Positions 7,687 through 15,421 of a stretch of DNA of 36,559 nt are shown here, piece by piece. Position numbers and translations under genes: made by a program. How positions within the stretch are numbered: position 1 is the stretch's first letter; each line of letters begins with the position of its first letter. Location: positions 1-36,559 of the forward strand of contig JAEHGL010000011.1 of NCBI GenBank assembly GCA_019248485.1. Direction: 5' to 3'. Source of the DNA: Candidatus Komeilibacteria bacterium S5_K13. GTDB taxonomy: Bacteria; Patescibacteriota; Patescibacteriia; UBA1558; S5-K13. Below the pieces are notes generated by a model. The model searched no databases and had not been told where the DNA came from. It saw nothing but the letters and a program-made list of their open reading frames with translations.

Positions 7687-7716
7687 TCCGCCAGAGGCGG
7701 ATCAGCCTTAGGCTGA
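7687..7716 (+). repeat. 30-bp double-hairpin element, family A (intergenic copy)
   Basis: TCCGCCAGAGGCGGA followed by TCAGCCTTAGGCTGA: two adjacent short hairpins. The same 30-bp unit occurs at 17036-17065 and 17387-17416 on the other strand, inside tRNA-Pro fragments. All three copies directly follow AGTT when read in element orientation. The surrounding 7586-7859 is otherwise a gene-free, TTAG-rich spacer. Confidence 0.8.
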
Positions 7717-7859
7717 AGTGGTTAGAAAGTTAGTGAATTAGTTACTTAGCTTCGTAGTTCCATAGTTAAATACGTGATAATTTTTTCTGCGCAACTAAGT
7801 AACTAATAAGCCAACCTTGACATAAGTTAAAAATTTTAATAACCTAAATATACAATTTT

Positions 7860-8420
7860 ATGTACGATAAACAGGCAGGAGGAAATCAACTTTTAAATCC
7901 TCAAGAAATACTTGAAAAAAAAGTTAAACTAGGCTATGGTTCTTACGTCGGAGCGCTTGGCTGTGGTCCAAAGGCATATTTTGCATTTCAGGCTGCAAGA
8001 ATGGCGGGAGACAAGGGCTTGGTTTATGCAGTTGATATCCAAAAAGATATTCTTTCATCCGTAGAAAGTCATGCAAAAGCAAATGCTTTTGATAATGTAA
8101 GAACTGTTTGGAGCAATTTGGAAATATACGGAGCAACAAAAATTCCTGAAAGCTCACTTGATCTAAGCATGCTTGTAAATGTATTATTTCAGTCAACAAA
8201 TATGCCTGAAATGATAAAAGAAGCCATTCGTCTTATCAAAAAAGGTGGAAAATTGCTTATCATTGACTGGAAAGATATTGGAACTCCAATAGGTCCAAGC
8301 GGTGAAAAAAGAGTAAATCCTGAAAAAATCAAAGAATATGCAGATATTTTTGGAATGAAATTGGAACAAGAATTTGAAGCAGGGCAATACCACTTTGGCC
8401 AAATATTTATAAAGAATTAA
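7860..8420 (+). CDS. Class I SAM-dependent methyltransferase
   Basis: 186 residues with a Rossmann-type fold. Motif I is GALGCGPKAYFAF (GCGP at 34-37). An acidic residue at the end of beta2 is in VYAVDIQKD. Motif IV is LDLSMLVNVLF and post-motif GGKLLIIDWKD. It resembles UbiE/methyltransferase-11 type enzymes. The substrate cannot be told. No Shine-Dalgarno. A three-TM protein follows after 16 bp, so these two may share a transcript. Confidence 0.8.
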   Translation: MYDKQAGGNQLLNPQEILEKKVKLGYGSYVGALGCGPKAYFAFQAARMAGDKGLVYAVDIQKDILSSVESHAKANAFDNVRTVWSNLEIYGATKIPESSLDLSMLVNVLFQSTNMPEMIKEAIRLIKKGGKLLIIDWKDIGTPIGPSGEKRVNPEKIKEYADIFGMKLEQEFEAGQYHFGQIFIKN

Positions 8421-8436
8421 AGAGTTAATAACAACA

Positions 8437-8847
8437 ATGAACGCACAAATAATTTTTCAGTATTTTTTTGACGCTTACCCACCAGCTATAAAGAGTGGAA
8501 CTTTTTATGGACTTATTGTTTTGTCTGTGCTTTTTATTGTGATTGGCACATTACTTAAAGACTATTTGATAAAGAAACCAGAGTTTAGAAAAAAGATTGA
8601 TAGATATCAGAAAGTATTAATTATAAAAATTTCAGATATCGTTGTAACTTTGGGCATAATAAACATTTTCTTTGTGTTTTTTAGAAAACTCAGAGTGCCA
8701 TATTTTCAAATGAGATTTATTTTGTTTTTGTGGTTTATATTTGTTGCTGTTTGGATAATAAATGCATTGCAACATTATATTGTTGATGTTCCAAAGCTTC
8801 GCGAACAAGATGAAAAGAGAAAGAAGTATGAGCAGTATATTAGTTAG
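8437..8847 (+). CDS. Integral membrane protein of unknown function
   Basis: 136 residues with three hydrophobic segments: FYGLIVLSVLFIVIGTLL, IVVTLGIINIFFVFF and FILFLWFIFVAVWIINAL. Basic loops and a charged tail (KLREQDEKRKKYEQYIS) suggest a cytoplasmic C-terminus. No family recognised. It follows the methyltransferase by 16 bp. The 308 bp after it hold no gene: a family B palindrome (8874-8889), a probable terminator (8946-8965) and a MITE-like element (9016-9136). Confidence 0.7.
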   Translation: MNAQIIFQYFFDAYPPAIKSGTFYGLIVLSVLFIVIGTLLKDYLIKKPEFRKKIDRYQKVLIIKISDIVVTLGIINIFFVFFRKLRVPYFQMRFILFLWFIFVAVWIINALQHYIVDVPKLREQDEKRKKYEQYIS

Positions 8848-8873
8848 TAGATTAGTAGGGTTAGGTGGTTAGC

Positions 8874-8889
8874 CGGGTCATACGACCCG
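8874..8889. repeat. Short hairpin element, family B (copy 1)
   Basis: CGGGTC-ATAC-GACCCG, a perfect 6-bp stem. The core GTCATACGAC is shared with copies at 16721, 25298 and 30119, while the outer arms differ but remain paired. It sits in a TTAG-rich spacer. Confidence 0.65.
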
Positions 8890-8945
8890 ATTAGCATGGT
8901 TAGAAAGGTGGTATTATTTGAGAAAAATTTTACAATAGAATAATA

Positions 8946-8965
8946 AAGGGCCGTGAGGCTTTTTT
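8946..8965 (+). terminator. Probable terminator after the membrane protein
   Basis: AAGGGCC-GTGA-GGCTTTT (8946-8963, with G-T pairs) runs into seven T. It lies about 100 bp after the membrane-protein gene. Confidence 0.5.
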
Positions 8966-9015
8966 TGTTGGGATGAATAGGGATAAAGAGCGTGGGATTT
9001 GGTGATGTAAAGAAT

Positions 9016-9136
9016 GGTTTTCTTGTCTTAATGATAAAAGTGATCCTCTGTGTCATTCCCGCGTAGGCGGGAATCCAGTTGCCCTGCAATTATCTTATTT
9101 ATAGATTCCCGTTTGCACGGGAATGACAAGAAAACC
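9016..9136. mobile_element. MITE-like element with dRS3-type palindromes
   Basis: Perfect 12-bp terminal inverted repeats (GGTTTTCTTGTC 9016-9027; GACAAGAAAACC 9125-9136) bound 121 bp. Inside are two units fitting ATTCCC-N8-GGGAAT, at 9055-9074 and 9105-9124, the pattern known as dRS3 in Neisseria. No open reading frame is credible inside. No clear target-site duplication. It ends 19 bp before the yraN start. Confidence 0.65.
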
Positions 9137-9155
9137 AAAGGTTAATTAAAATATT

Positions 9156-9503
9156 ATGAACAAGTATCAAATTGGAAAGTTTGGTCAGGACATTGTTGAG
9201 AAGAAATTTATCTCAGATGGTTTTGAAATTCTAGATAAAAACAAAAAATATAATATTGGAGAGCTAGATCTTGTTTGCAAATATGAGGATAAGATATTTT
9301 TCATTGAAGTAAAAACGAGGACAAACACTGTTTACGGTGAAATTGAAAATTCTATCTCAAATTACAAATTAAAAAGTCTTGAATCAGCAATAGCTAGATA
9401 TTTAGAAGAGAAAAATATTGATAATGATTATTCTCTTGTTTTCGCGTTCGTGTTTATTGATAGGGAAAATAAGAAAGCGAGGATAAAGTTATTGGAGTAT
9501 TAG
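9156..9503 (+). CDS. yraN: YraN family (UPF0102) endonuclease-like protein
   Basis: 115 residues, the normal length for the family. GELDLV (residues 35-40) and FFIEVKTRT (with EVK at 51-53) form the restriction-endonuclease-like catalytic core: Glu, Asp, then Glu-x-Lys. YraN proteins are predicted Holliday-junction-resolvase-like nucleases whose cellular role is poorly defined. The start ATG is 19 bp after the MITE-like element, so any promoter would lie inside or overlap the element. Convergent with the gene at 9586-10800. Confidence 0.9.
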   Translation: MNKYQIGKFGQDIVEKKFISDGFEILDKNKKYNIGELDLVCKYEDKIFFIEVKTRTNTVYGEIENSISNYKLKSLESAIARYLEEKNIDNDYSLVFAFVFIDRENKKARIKLLEY

Positions 9504-9514
9504 TTTATGAAAAA

Positions 9515-9545
9515 TAAAAAAGCCACTGTTTTTTCGCAGTGGCTT
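9515..9545 (-). terminator. Terminator of the helical-repeat operon
   Basis: A 9-bp stem AAGCCACTG (9520-9528) with CAGTGGCTT (9537-9545) and an 8-nt loop. On the minus strand it is followed by six T. It lies 40 bp after the stop at 9586. Confidence 0.75.
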
Positions 9546-9585
9546 AATAACCCTTTTCCGCACTGGATTGTACGGGCCGGTAACC

Positions 9586-10800
9586 TTATTTGTTTAGAAG
9601 AGTTATAAATTCTTTTGCTTTCTTTTTGAATATATCTTTGAATTCTTTTGGTGGAGATATTTTAACAATCAAAGATATAAAATCGCTAGAGTTCATGCCA
9701 GAAAAGATTTCAGAGATTCTGTTTTCCACCAGTTCAGGACTGCGACGTGAAGACTCTTCCCAGTATAGGATTAAAGTGGAGATATCATTTATCTCTTTCA
9801 GGTTATCGATTAGCAATTGAGTGATGAGCTCTTCAAATAATTCTGCATTGCAGTATTCCCACGTGTCTTTGTAAGAAATTAAATCTTCAAGATCTTGAAA
9901 AGCGAATTTCGTTTCTTTGATAATTTCAATTGCCCTTGATGAGATGTTGCAGTTCATTTGGTGGCAATAACGAAGATTGTCATACATTTTTTTGAGCAAC
10001 TTTAAATTCGACATACTAGAAAGAATTTGCCAAGCGTGATGGCTAGCAGCTTCTTCTACATAAGGAAAGTCCTGGAGATGTCTGGCTTCATCACAGATTT
10101 TTGCAAGAGTCTTGAGATCAGATACACTTGTCATATGTGAAAATAAGCACTCTACTTTTTCGTGAATCATTTTTCTTTGTTCAGAGTCGCGTGAAGAATT
10201 TACCCACAAGATTTCTATATCATTTATGTTAGAAATAGAAATATTGGATAATGTTTTTTTGATTAGCTCAGTCATCCTCTGTTCAGCTTCAGGAGAGCTG
10301 CGTACGATTTTCCTCCATTTTACGAGTTCATTCACATCAGCTTCTAAAATAATATTTGACTTGAGTTCGGATATTTTTCTTCTGATAAGAGTATCTACAG
10401 CCCCATATTGATATTCGCTTACAAGTTGAATTAGTTCTTCCGCATTAGTTTCCTGGCAAAGGATTTCGGTAGCCCTTCTCTTAAGAGCAGATTGTAATTT
10501 AGGAATTTTGTTTTCTCTATCGCGGTCGTATCTAAGAAGAGTATATAAGCTATCAGTTTTTTCAACAATGGCTAACATGCATTTTTTGATTCTTTCTGGC
10601 TCAGAAGAATTTTCGAACATATCATAGACCTTATGAAAATCCAAATCCTCAATGGGAGGATCTATTTTCCTCAAAAAGTTTTCAAGAATTTCTTGGTCTG
10701 TTATCAGCTTTTGTGAAATTGATTCTTCGGAAGTTACAGGCATTGCTTCTTCGAACTCTTCTTTTGCTTTTGGGAAAAGTCTTTTAAAAAACTTTTTCAT
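9586..10800 (-). CDS. Alpha-helical repeat protein of unknown function
   Basis: 404 residues, almost entirely predicted helix. A basic N-terminus (MKKFFKRLFPKAKEEFEE) precedes 40-50-residue helical units, visible in segments such as VSDLKTLAKICDEARHLQDF, NLKLLKKMYDNLRYCHQ and DLEDLISYKDTWEYCNAELF. The pattern resembles HEAT- or TPR-like solenoids but matches none clearly. No signal or membrane segment. The Shine-Dalgarno is strong (AAGGAGGATAAAATG). It follows the single-pass membrane gene by 10 bp, so the two are very likely co-translated and possibly partners. Confidence 0.7.
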   Translation of the reverse strand: MKKFFKRLFPKAKEEFEEAMPVTSEESISQKLITDQEILENFLRKIDPPIEDLDFHKVYDMFENSSEPERIKKCMLAIVEKTDSLYTLLRYDRDRENKIPKLQSALKRRATEILCQETNAEELIQLVSEYQYGAVDTLIRRKISELKSNIILEADVNELVKWRKIVRSSPEAEQRMTELIKKTLSNISISNINDIEILWVNSSRDSEQRKMIHEKVECLFSHMTSVSDLKTLAKICDEARHLQDFPYVEEAASHHAWQILSSMSNLKLLKKMYDNLRYCHQMNCNISSRAIEIIKETKFAFQDLEDLISYKDTWEYCNAELFEELITQLLIDNLKEINDISTLILYWEESSRRSPELVENRISEIFSGMNSSDFISLIVKISPPKEFKDIFKKKAKEFITLLNK

Positions 10801-10810
10801 TTTATCCTCC

Positions 10811-11323
10811 TTAAAGTTTCATCTTTGATAATTTTTCTTGAATTTGCTTTTGTATTGCAGAATCCAAAAATTGTTTGAATTCGGGTTCGCGCAATTTTTG
10901 CAACTCACTATATGTGCTTGCATATTGAAGCATTTTTTGGAAAGAGATTTTCATATTTGAAGAATCTCTTTCCGTTTTGCTCAGTTGGAATCCTTGCAGA
11001 GCTTCATCATAAGTCTTTGTAGATTCTATGACGCTTTTCAATAAGGTTTCATTTTTGGAATCATTGAACTGTTTTTTTAAATCTACGAAATTAGACGGAG
11101 TTTCCTTATTGCTTGCTTTGTTAAGTTGTTCAATCTGTTTAGATAGTTTTTGGATTTCTTCGGATTGTGTATTAAAGAGGCCGGTTATTCCAAAAATATA
11201 CATAAAGAATATCATGATTATTACCCCGAAAACTAATATACATAGATTCCAAAAAGTGGAGTCAATATTTTTCTTAGTCGCCACGAACCATTCGATTAAC
11301 TCATTGTATTGTTTTTCGTCCAT
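10811..11323 (-). CDS. Single-pass membrane protein with a coiled-coil-like domain
   Basis: 170 residues from ATG 11323, chosen because GGGAGGATAAAATG sits directly before it; the frame is open 19 codons further upstream. One membrane segment lies at about residues 23-46 (FWNLCILVFGVIIMIFFMYI). Heptad-rich helix follows (SEEIQKLSKQIEQLNK), then a long helical C-terminal domain. No family recognised. First gene of a two-gene operon with the 404-residue helical protein. A TTGAAT/TATGAT pair about 16 bp apart upstream may be the promoter, but it is weak. Confidence 0.68.
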   Translation of the reverse strand: MDEKQYNELIEWFVATKKNIDSTFWNLCILVFGVIIMIFFMYIFGITGLFNTQSEEIQKLSKQIEQLNKASNKETPSNFVDLKKQFNDSKNETLLKSVIESTKTYDEALQGFQLSKTERDSSNMKISFQKMLQYASTYSELQKLREPEFKQFLDSAIQKQIQEKLSKMKL

Positions 11324-11498
11324 TTTATCCTCCCAGATAAATTTATTTTTATTTGTTGTCAAAGAGCGTTTATCACTCACAACCTAATCATACACTATTG
11401 TCAAGTATATTCAACGAGTGTCAAATATAGGCATTAAGTAAATGTCTGTATTTATAATTTAAGTGCCATTATTACTTGATATAATGTATTATTTATGA

Positions 11499-11539
11499 TA
11501 TACTAAATAATAGTCGTATTATTACGACTATATACTAAA
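11499..11539. promoter_or_regulatory. Palindromic operator candidate upstream of the TrmB-type gene
   Basis: ATAGTCGTA (11510-11518) and TACGACTAT (11523-11531) form a perfect 9-bp inverted repeat. It is flanked by two direct TATACTAAA copies (11499-11507, 11531-11539). A TATAAT at 11480-11485 lies just upstream, so binding here would affect transcription of the regulator itself. Confidence 0.5.
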
Positions 11540-11554
11540 ATTAAGTATAAAAAT

Positions 11555-12313
11555 ATGAGTATTGGTATAAAAAATGTGCTTTTGAAACTTGGAATAGAAG
11601 ATAAAAAAGCAGAAATATATTTATCTTGCCTTGAAAAAGGGGGTGCAACTGCATATTCTATAGCAAAAAAAGTCGGATTAAAACGTCCAACAGCATATGA
11701 CATATTATATTCCCTTCAGAAAGAGGGACTTGTTTACATTGCTATAAAGGATAAAAAGAAGCTTTTTTACCCAGCTGATCCTGAGGTTTTGATGAGAAAA
11801 ATCAAAGAAAAAGAAAAAGATTTGAGTATCGCAATGCCAATGTTACAAAATTTATACAATTCTCCCAAGGCAAAGCCGAACATAATGTATTTTGAGGGTA
11901 TTGAGGGAATAAAACAAATGTATGAAGATGGTTTAAAAATTCTAAAAAAAGGAGATGAAATACTTTCTTATGGTGGTGAAGATATGGTTAAGTATTTACC
12001 AAAATATAGTGAGTATTATGTAGACGAAAGAGTTAGAAAAGGAATCTCCGTAAGGGGAATATATAAACAAGCTTCAGAGTATGAAAATTATGTAAAAAAA
12101 AGCAAAGAACAATTAAGAGAAATTCGTCTTGTTGATGAGAGACTATTTGACGTTCAAAATGAAGTTTTGATTTATAAAAACAAAGTTGCAATAACTAGCT
12201 TTGGAAAAGAAATGTTTGGAATGATTATTGAGTCACGTGAAATTTATAACTCACAAAAAGCAATATTTGAGCTTGCATGGCGTGGCGCAGAGGTGATTAA
12301 TAGACTGAAATAG
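11555..12313 (+). CDS. TrmB-family transcriptional regulator
   Basis: 252 residues. Residues 1-85 are a winged helix-turn-helix typical of TrmB: LLKLGIEDKKAEIYLSCLEK, then ATAYSIAKKVGLKRPTAYDI and LQKEGLVYIAIKDKKKLFYP. A helical linker leads to a C-terminal ligand-binding domain (KKGDEILSYGGEDMVKYLP onward). TrmB proteins are sugar-responsive regulators in archaea, and shorter relatives occur in bacteria. The ligand is unknown. The palindrome just upstream suggests autoregulation. The next gene, a surface protein, is a possible target. Confidence 0.82.
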   Translation: MSIGIKNVLLKLGIEDKKAEIYLSCLEKGGATAYSIAKKVGLKRPTAYDILYSLQKEGLVYIAIKDKKKLFYPADPEVLMRKIKEKEKDLSIAMPMLQNLYNSPKAKPNIMYFEGIEGIKQMYEDGLKILKKGDEILSYGGEDMVKYLPKYSEYYVDERVRKGISVRGIYKQASEYENYVKKSKEQLREIRLVDERLFDVQNEVLIYKNKVAITSFGKEMFGMIIESREIYNSQKAIFELAWRGAEVINRLK

Positions 12314-12469
12314 TTGATTAATTATTGGCCATAAAAACCCTATTTTGACTATATTGACTTTTATTCTAGATGTAATAAAGTAAACACACTGAATTTATAT
12401 TTGTTATATCCCATGAAATGTTATTTATCTCACGGGATGAAAATAAAACTAAAAATTAAAAGAATAACA

Positions 12470-13627
12470 ATGCTGAAAAAAACATTTTTGTTGATGTCAA
12501 TATTCACCATTTTTTTATTTGTGTCATCTCCAGTAAAAGCTCAATCGGTTGACATGAATGAGGAATATGGTAAAACTTGTACACTTCGAAAGTGCGAGGT
12601 GCCCATACCAACATTAATTGCCCCAGATAAGGCTAGCTTTAGTGGAAAAAAGGACATATATCTTACTGGGCTTACGTGGAATAATACAAAAATTCAAGTT
12701 TATTTAGATGCGCAGTATCAGGGCGAAGCGGTTGTTCAAAAAGACGATAGTGATATAGGAAATTTTTATTACAAATTAAATGCCAATACCGTTGATAAGG
12801 GTAGTCATAGGTGGTCTGTTATCGCAACAAGTGGGTATTCAAGAAGCTTTGTATCAAAAGAAAACACGTTTTATGTATCAAGTAATACGGTAAAACCAGT
12901 TTTACCAAAAAGTGAAGAAAAACACGTAGAATCTATTAAAAATAATATCAAAGTATTAGAAAATGCAAGCTCTACTACGTCAAGTACAGAGATTATTATA
13001 GAGCCAGTAAGTACAACAACAAATGATTTAGAAATTGGCAAAGAAGCAACAAGCACAGATCAAGCCTCAACAAGTACGGAAAGTATTCTTCAGCCAGAGA
13101 ACATAGCTACAACAACAGAGGTCATTATAGTAGAACCAGTTCAGGAGCTTATAAAAGAAAAGACTGAAAATGTTGTAAATATAGAAACAACAAAAGAAAC
13201 GCCAGAAACTCATGTAAATGGCGATAGCACAGAAAAAACAAGTGCTATTAAAGAAAATAAAGACGGTGTAGTTATTAGTAGTGTAGAGTCTCCTAGAGGG
13301 GTAAGTGTTTATGAGAAAAGCGAAAGCGATGTTGATATTAATGTCGCAAAGAATAGTGAAGGAAAAAGTCTTGTCGTGGATAACAATTATAAACCATCTG
13401 AAAGTCAACCAAGCATTGAATCAGAAAAAAAGGAAAGTGGTATTGCAGAAACATTACAAAATGCAAAAGTGAGCGGTTCATTTTTGGATAAAGTAAAAGA
13501 AGAGTTAGGATTTAATTCAGAAATAGAAAAACAAAAGAAAAATAGGATTATAGGAATCTCAATTTTGTCCTTTGTCGTAGTGCTTTATGTAATAGTATCT
13601 ATTGTAAGAAAAAAGGATAAAAAATAA
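12470..13627 (+). CDS. Secreted, C-terminally anchored surface protein
   Basis: 385 residues from ATG 12470. Signal peptide MLKKTFLLMSIFTIFLFVSS with a likely cut after PVKAQ. Residues of about 40-140 form an Ig-like or carbohydrate-binding-like beta domain (PTLIAPDKASFSGKKDIYLT, WSVIATSGYSRSF). A long Ser/Thr/Glu-rich linker contains imperfect repeats (ASTSTES, TTTEVIIVEPV). A C-terminal membrane segment (IIGISILSFVVVLYVIVSIV) is followed by RKKDKK. The frame opens earlier at a TTG (12401), but the signal peptide fixes the start. Probably displayed on the cell surface. Terminator at 13649. Confidence 0.75.
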   Translation: MLKKTFLLMSIFTIFLFVSSPVKAQSVDMNEEYGKTCTLRKCEVPIPTLIAPDKASFSGKKDIYLTGLTWNNTKIQVYLDAQYQGEAVVQKDDSDIGNFYYKLNANTVDKGSHRWSVIATSGYSRSFVSKENTFYVSSNTVKPVLPKSEEKHVESIKNNIKVLENASSTTSSTEIIIEPVSTTTNDLEIGKEATSTDQASTSTESILQPENIATTTEVIIVEPVQELIKEKTENVVNIETTKETPETHVNGDSTEKTSAIKENKDGVVISSVESPRGVSVYEKSESDVDINVAKNSEGKSLVVDNNYKPSESQPSIESEKKESGIAETLQNAKVSGSFLDKVKEELGFNSEIEKQKKNRIIGISILSFVVVLYVIVSIVRKKDKK

Positions 13628-13633
13628 GCAAGT

Positions 13634-14113
13634 TTATGAAGTTTTTAGATCAGTCCCGTTTATTGGGGCTGATTTTATTTCTAATAAAATATAAATTATT
13701 ATTGAAATAGTAATGTATGCATCAGCAAGATTGAAAACTGGAAAGTTCCATATTTTTATAAAATCTATTACCCCACCATATAGAAGCCTGTCTATCAGAT
13801 TACTCATTGCACCAATTATTATAAGTGAGAATAAAAAGCTTTTTATATATTCTTTTTGTTGTATTTTTTTAATGGCGATATATATAAGAAAAAATATTAT
13901 AATTAATGTTGTGCTTAGTATCATAAAATAAGGTATTTTTATGCTAAATGCAATCCCACTATTTATTTGATGCTCTAATCCAAAAAAATTAAAAAAATAA
14001 ACCCCCTTTTTAGAGAGTTCATTTAAAGATATGTATTTTGTAATTCTATCTATTATAAATAAAGCTAGACACGAAAAATATGTAATAAATATTTTGAATT
14101 TTTCTTTTTGCAT
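13634..14113 (-). CDS. lspA: Lipoprotein signal peptidase (SPase II)
   Basis: 159 residues from ATG 14113, four membrane segments. Conserved blocks: NSGIAF, GAMSNLIDRLLYGGVIDFI and FNLADAYI; the two Asp in NLIDR and FNLAD are the catalytic pair. It removes signal peptides from prolipoproteins, and a lipoprotein candidate is encoded at 26521-27165. I chose ATG 14113 because an earlier start (14146) would overlap the upstream zinc-finger gene, whose stop is at 14116. Confidence 0.93.
   Translation of the reverse strand: MQKEKFKIFITYFSCLALFIIDRITKYISLNELSKKGVYFFNFFGLEHQINSGIAFSIKIPYFMILSTTLIIIFFLIYIAIKKIQQKEYIKSFLFSLIIIGAMSNLIDRLLYGGVIDFIKIWNFPVFNLADAYITISIIIYILLEIKSAPINGTDLKTS
13649..13677 (+). 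terminator. Terminator of the surface-protein gene, inside the lspA 3' end
   Basis: ATCAGTCCC (13649-13657) pairs with GGGGCTGAT (13665-13673), one wobble, followed by TTTTATTT. It overlaps the last codons of the convergent lspA gene. Confidence 0.6.
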
Positions 14114-14115
14114 TA

Positions 14116-14478
14116 TTATAATGTTTTTCTTTTGCAATCCATGCATTTGTTTGCTGTAGGGAAAGCTAGTAGTCTTTCTTCTGGAATTGTTTTACCACAT
14201 TCTATACACTTTCCATAACTTCCCTTTTCAATTGCTTCAAGGGCCTCATTAATCTTTTCAAGAGACTTTTCAAGAGTTTTCTCTAAATAAAGATCACTTT
14301 CAAAGTCAGCTACTTCAGAAGCGTTCTCGTCTTCGTCGTCTCCGTAATCTGGAAATTGTGCATCATAATCATTTTCATGAGCAGAATTTTTGTTGGCAAA
14401 ACTGTCTAATTCTTTGAGTATATTTTCTTTCTCTTTGAGTAAGACCTGTTTTAATTGCTCAGCTGTTTTTTTATTCAT
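14116..14478 (-). CDS. TraR/DksA-type zinc-finger protein
   Basis: 120 residues. A helical N-terminal two-thirds (MNKKTAEQLKQVLLKEKENI; acidic middle YGDDEDENASEVADFESD) is followed by the four-Cys zinc finger CIECGKTI...CMDC. The acidic residues near the coiled-coil tip are compatible with a DksA-like role at the RNA polymerase secondary channel, but this is inference. It is immediately upstream of lspA (2 bp gap); this pairing also occurs in other bacteria, where the two are sometimes fused. Confidence 0.88.
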   Translation of the reverse strand: MNKKTAEQLKQVLLKEKENILKELDSFANKNSAHENDYDAQFPDYGDDEDENASEVADFESDLYLEKTLEKSLEKINEALEAIEKGSYGKCIECGKTIPEERLLAFPTANKCMDCKRKTL

Positions 14479-14531
14479 ATTAATTGAACTATTTAATATT
14501 AAAAATTGATAAACAAATTATATTGTGTATA

Positions 14532-15287
14532 TTAAATTATGTCAATAGGGCAATCCTGCTTTTTGAATTTTAGAAGTAGTATCAGTGGATATCTAAATGA
14601 TTGGTATTTTAAATCGAAATTAATTGAGTCTTCATGAGACTTTATCTCATTATAATCATTTATTATTAAACCACTATTTCTTGCCGTGTTTATATAGGTT
14701 TCTAGGGGATAAAAATTGGATTGTATTTTGCCATTAGCAAATTCTCTATTTATTGAAAGATGTTGGTTGTATGATTTTTTGATAAGCATTTTTGGTTTAA
14801 GTCTTAATATTTTTCCTACGATAGATCTTTTCCACTCAGCTATTGGATATGAGTAATATGGGTTTGGTATTGTAATTATTAATTCGCCATCTTTTTTTAG
14901 CATTTGAGATATATTTAGAAATACTTTTTCTAGATTATTGGTGTCTTGAACTACCATATTCATTATAATACAATCAAAAAAGTTTTTTTCATAAGGAAGA
15001 TTTTTTTCTAGATCCAATAGTCTTATGTCTATTTCTGAATTATTGTTTTTGGCAATTATTAGTAGTTCGCTAGAGTAATCACAGCCAAAAATTTCAGTTT
15101 CTGTGAGCTCGTTTTTTAATTTTTCAAGTAGCCAACCAGATCCACAACCAGCGTCTAGTATTTTTTTGGGTTTATTTAAAGTATTTTTTATATATTTAAA
15201 CAATAGGCCTGTTTGTATTTTGCCATTTTTTGAATTTAAAAAGTTTATGTAATTATCTACCGCAATTTTGTCTTTGTAGGTTGGCAT
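14532..15287 (-). CDS. Class I SAM-dependent methyltransferase
   Basis: 251 residues. Motif I is KKILDAGCGSGWLLEKL; acidic motif II is FGCDYSSELL; motif IV is FFDCIIMNMVVQD; then LKKDGELIITIPNPYYSYP. The C-terminal 100 residues are longer than a minimal methyltransferase and may bind substrate (SINREFANGKIQSNFYPLET). The IPNPYYSY motif is common in glycan- or small-molecule-modifying enzymes, but the substrate is unknown. It stands alone on the minus strand, without a Shine-Dalgarno. Confidence 0.85.
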   Translation of the reverse strand: MPTYKDKIAVDNYINFLNSKNGKIQTGLLFKYIKNTLNKPKKILDAGCGSGWLLEKLKNELTETEIFGCDYSSELLIIAKNNNSEIDIRLLDLEKNLPYEKNFFDCIIMNMVVQDTNNLEKVFLNISQMLKKDGELIITIPNPYYSYPIAEWKRSIVGKILRLKPKMLIKKSYNQHLSINREFANGKIQSNFYPLETYINTARNSGLIINDYNEIKSHEDSINFDLKYQSFRYPLILLLKFKKQDCPIDII

Positions 15288-15370
15288 TATATTTTTTGAA
15301 TATTTAAGTTAAGTATCATTTTATTATATTAACATTATAATTTTTGTGTGTAAATGATAAATTTTGAAAC

Positions 15371-15404
15371 TAAAAACCCCCATCCTTTGTAAGGGATGGG
15401 GGTT
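15371..15404 (-). terminator. Strong intrinsic terminator of the HU gene
   Basis: An 11-bp GC-rich stem (AACCCCCATCC 15375-15385 with 15394-15404) and 8-nt loop, followed on the minus strand by TTTTTA. It is 18 bp after the HU stop. Confidence 0.85.
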
Positions 15405-15421
15405 GTCTCAAATCTAAAAGA

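Noticed and set aside
8844-9089. 81-residue open frame on the minus strand
   Set aside because: It overlaps the MITE-like element and spacer; its ITFIIKTRKPF-type sequence is low quality and has no Shine-Dalgarno.
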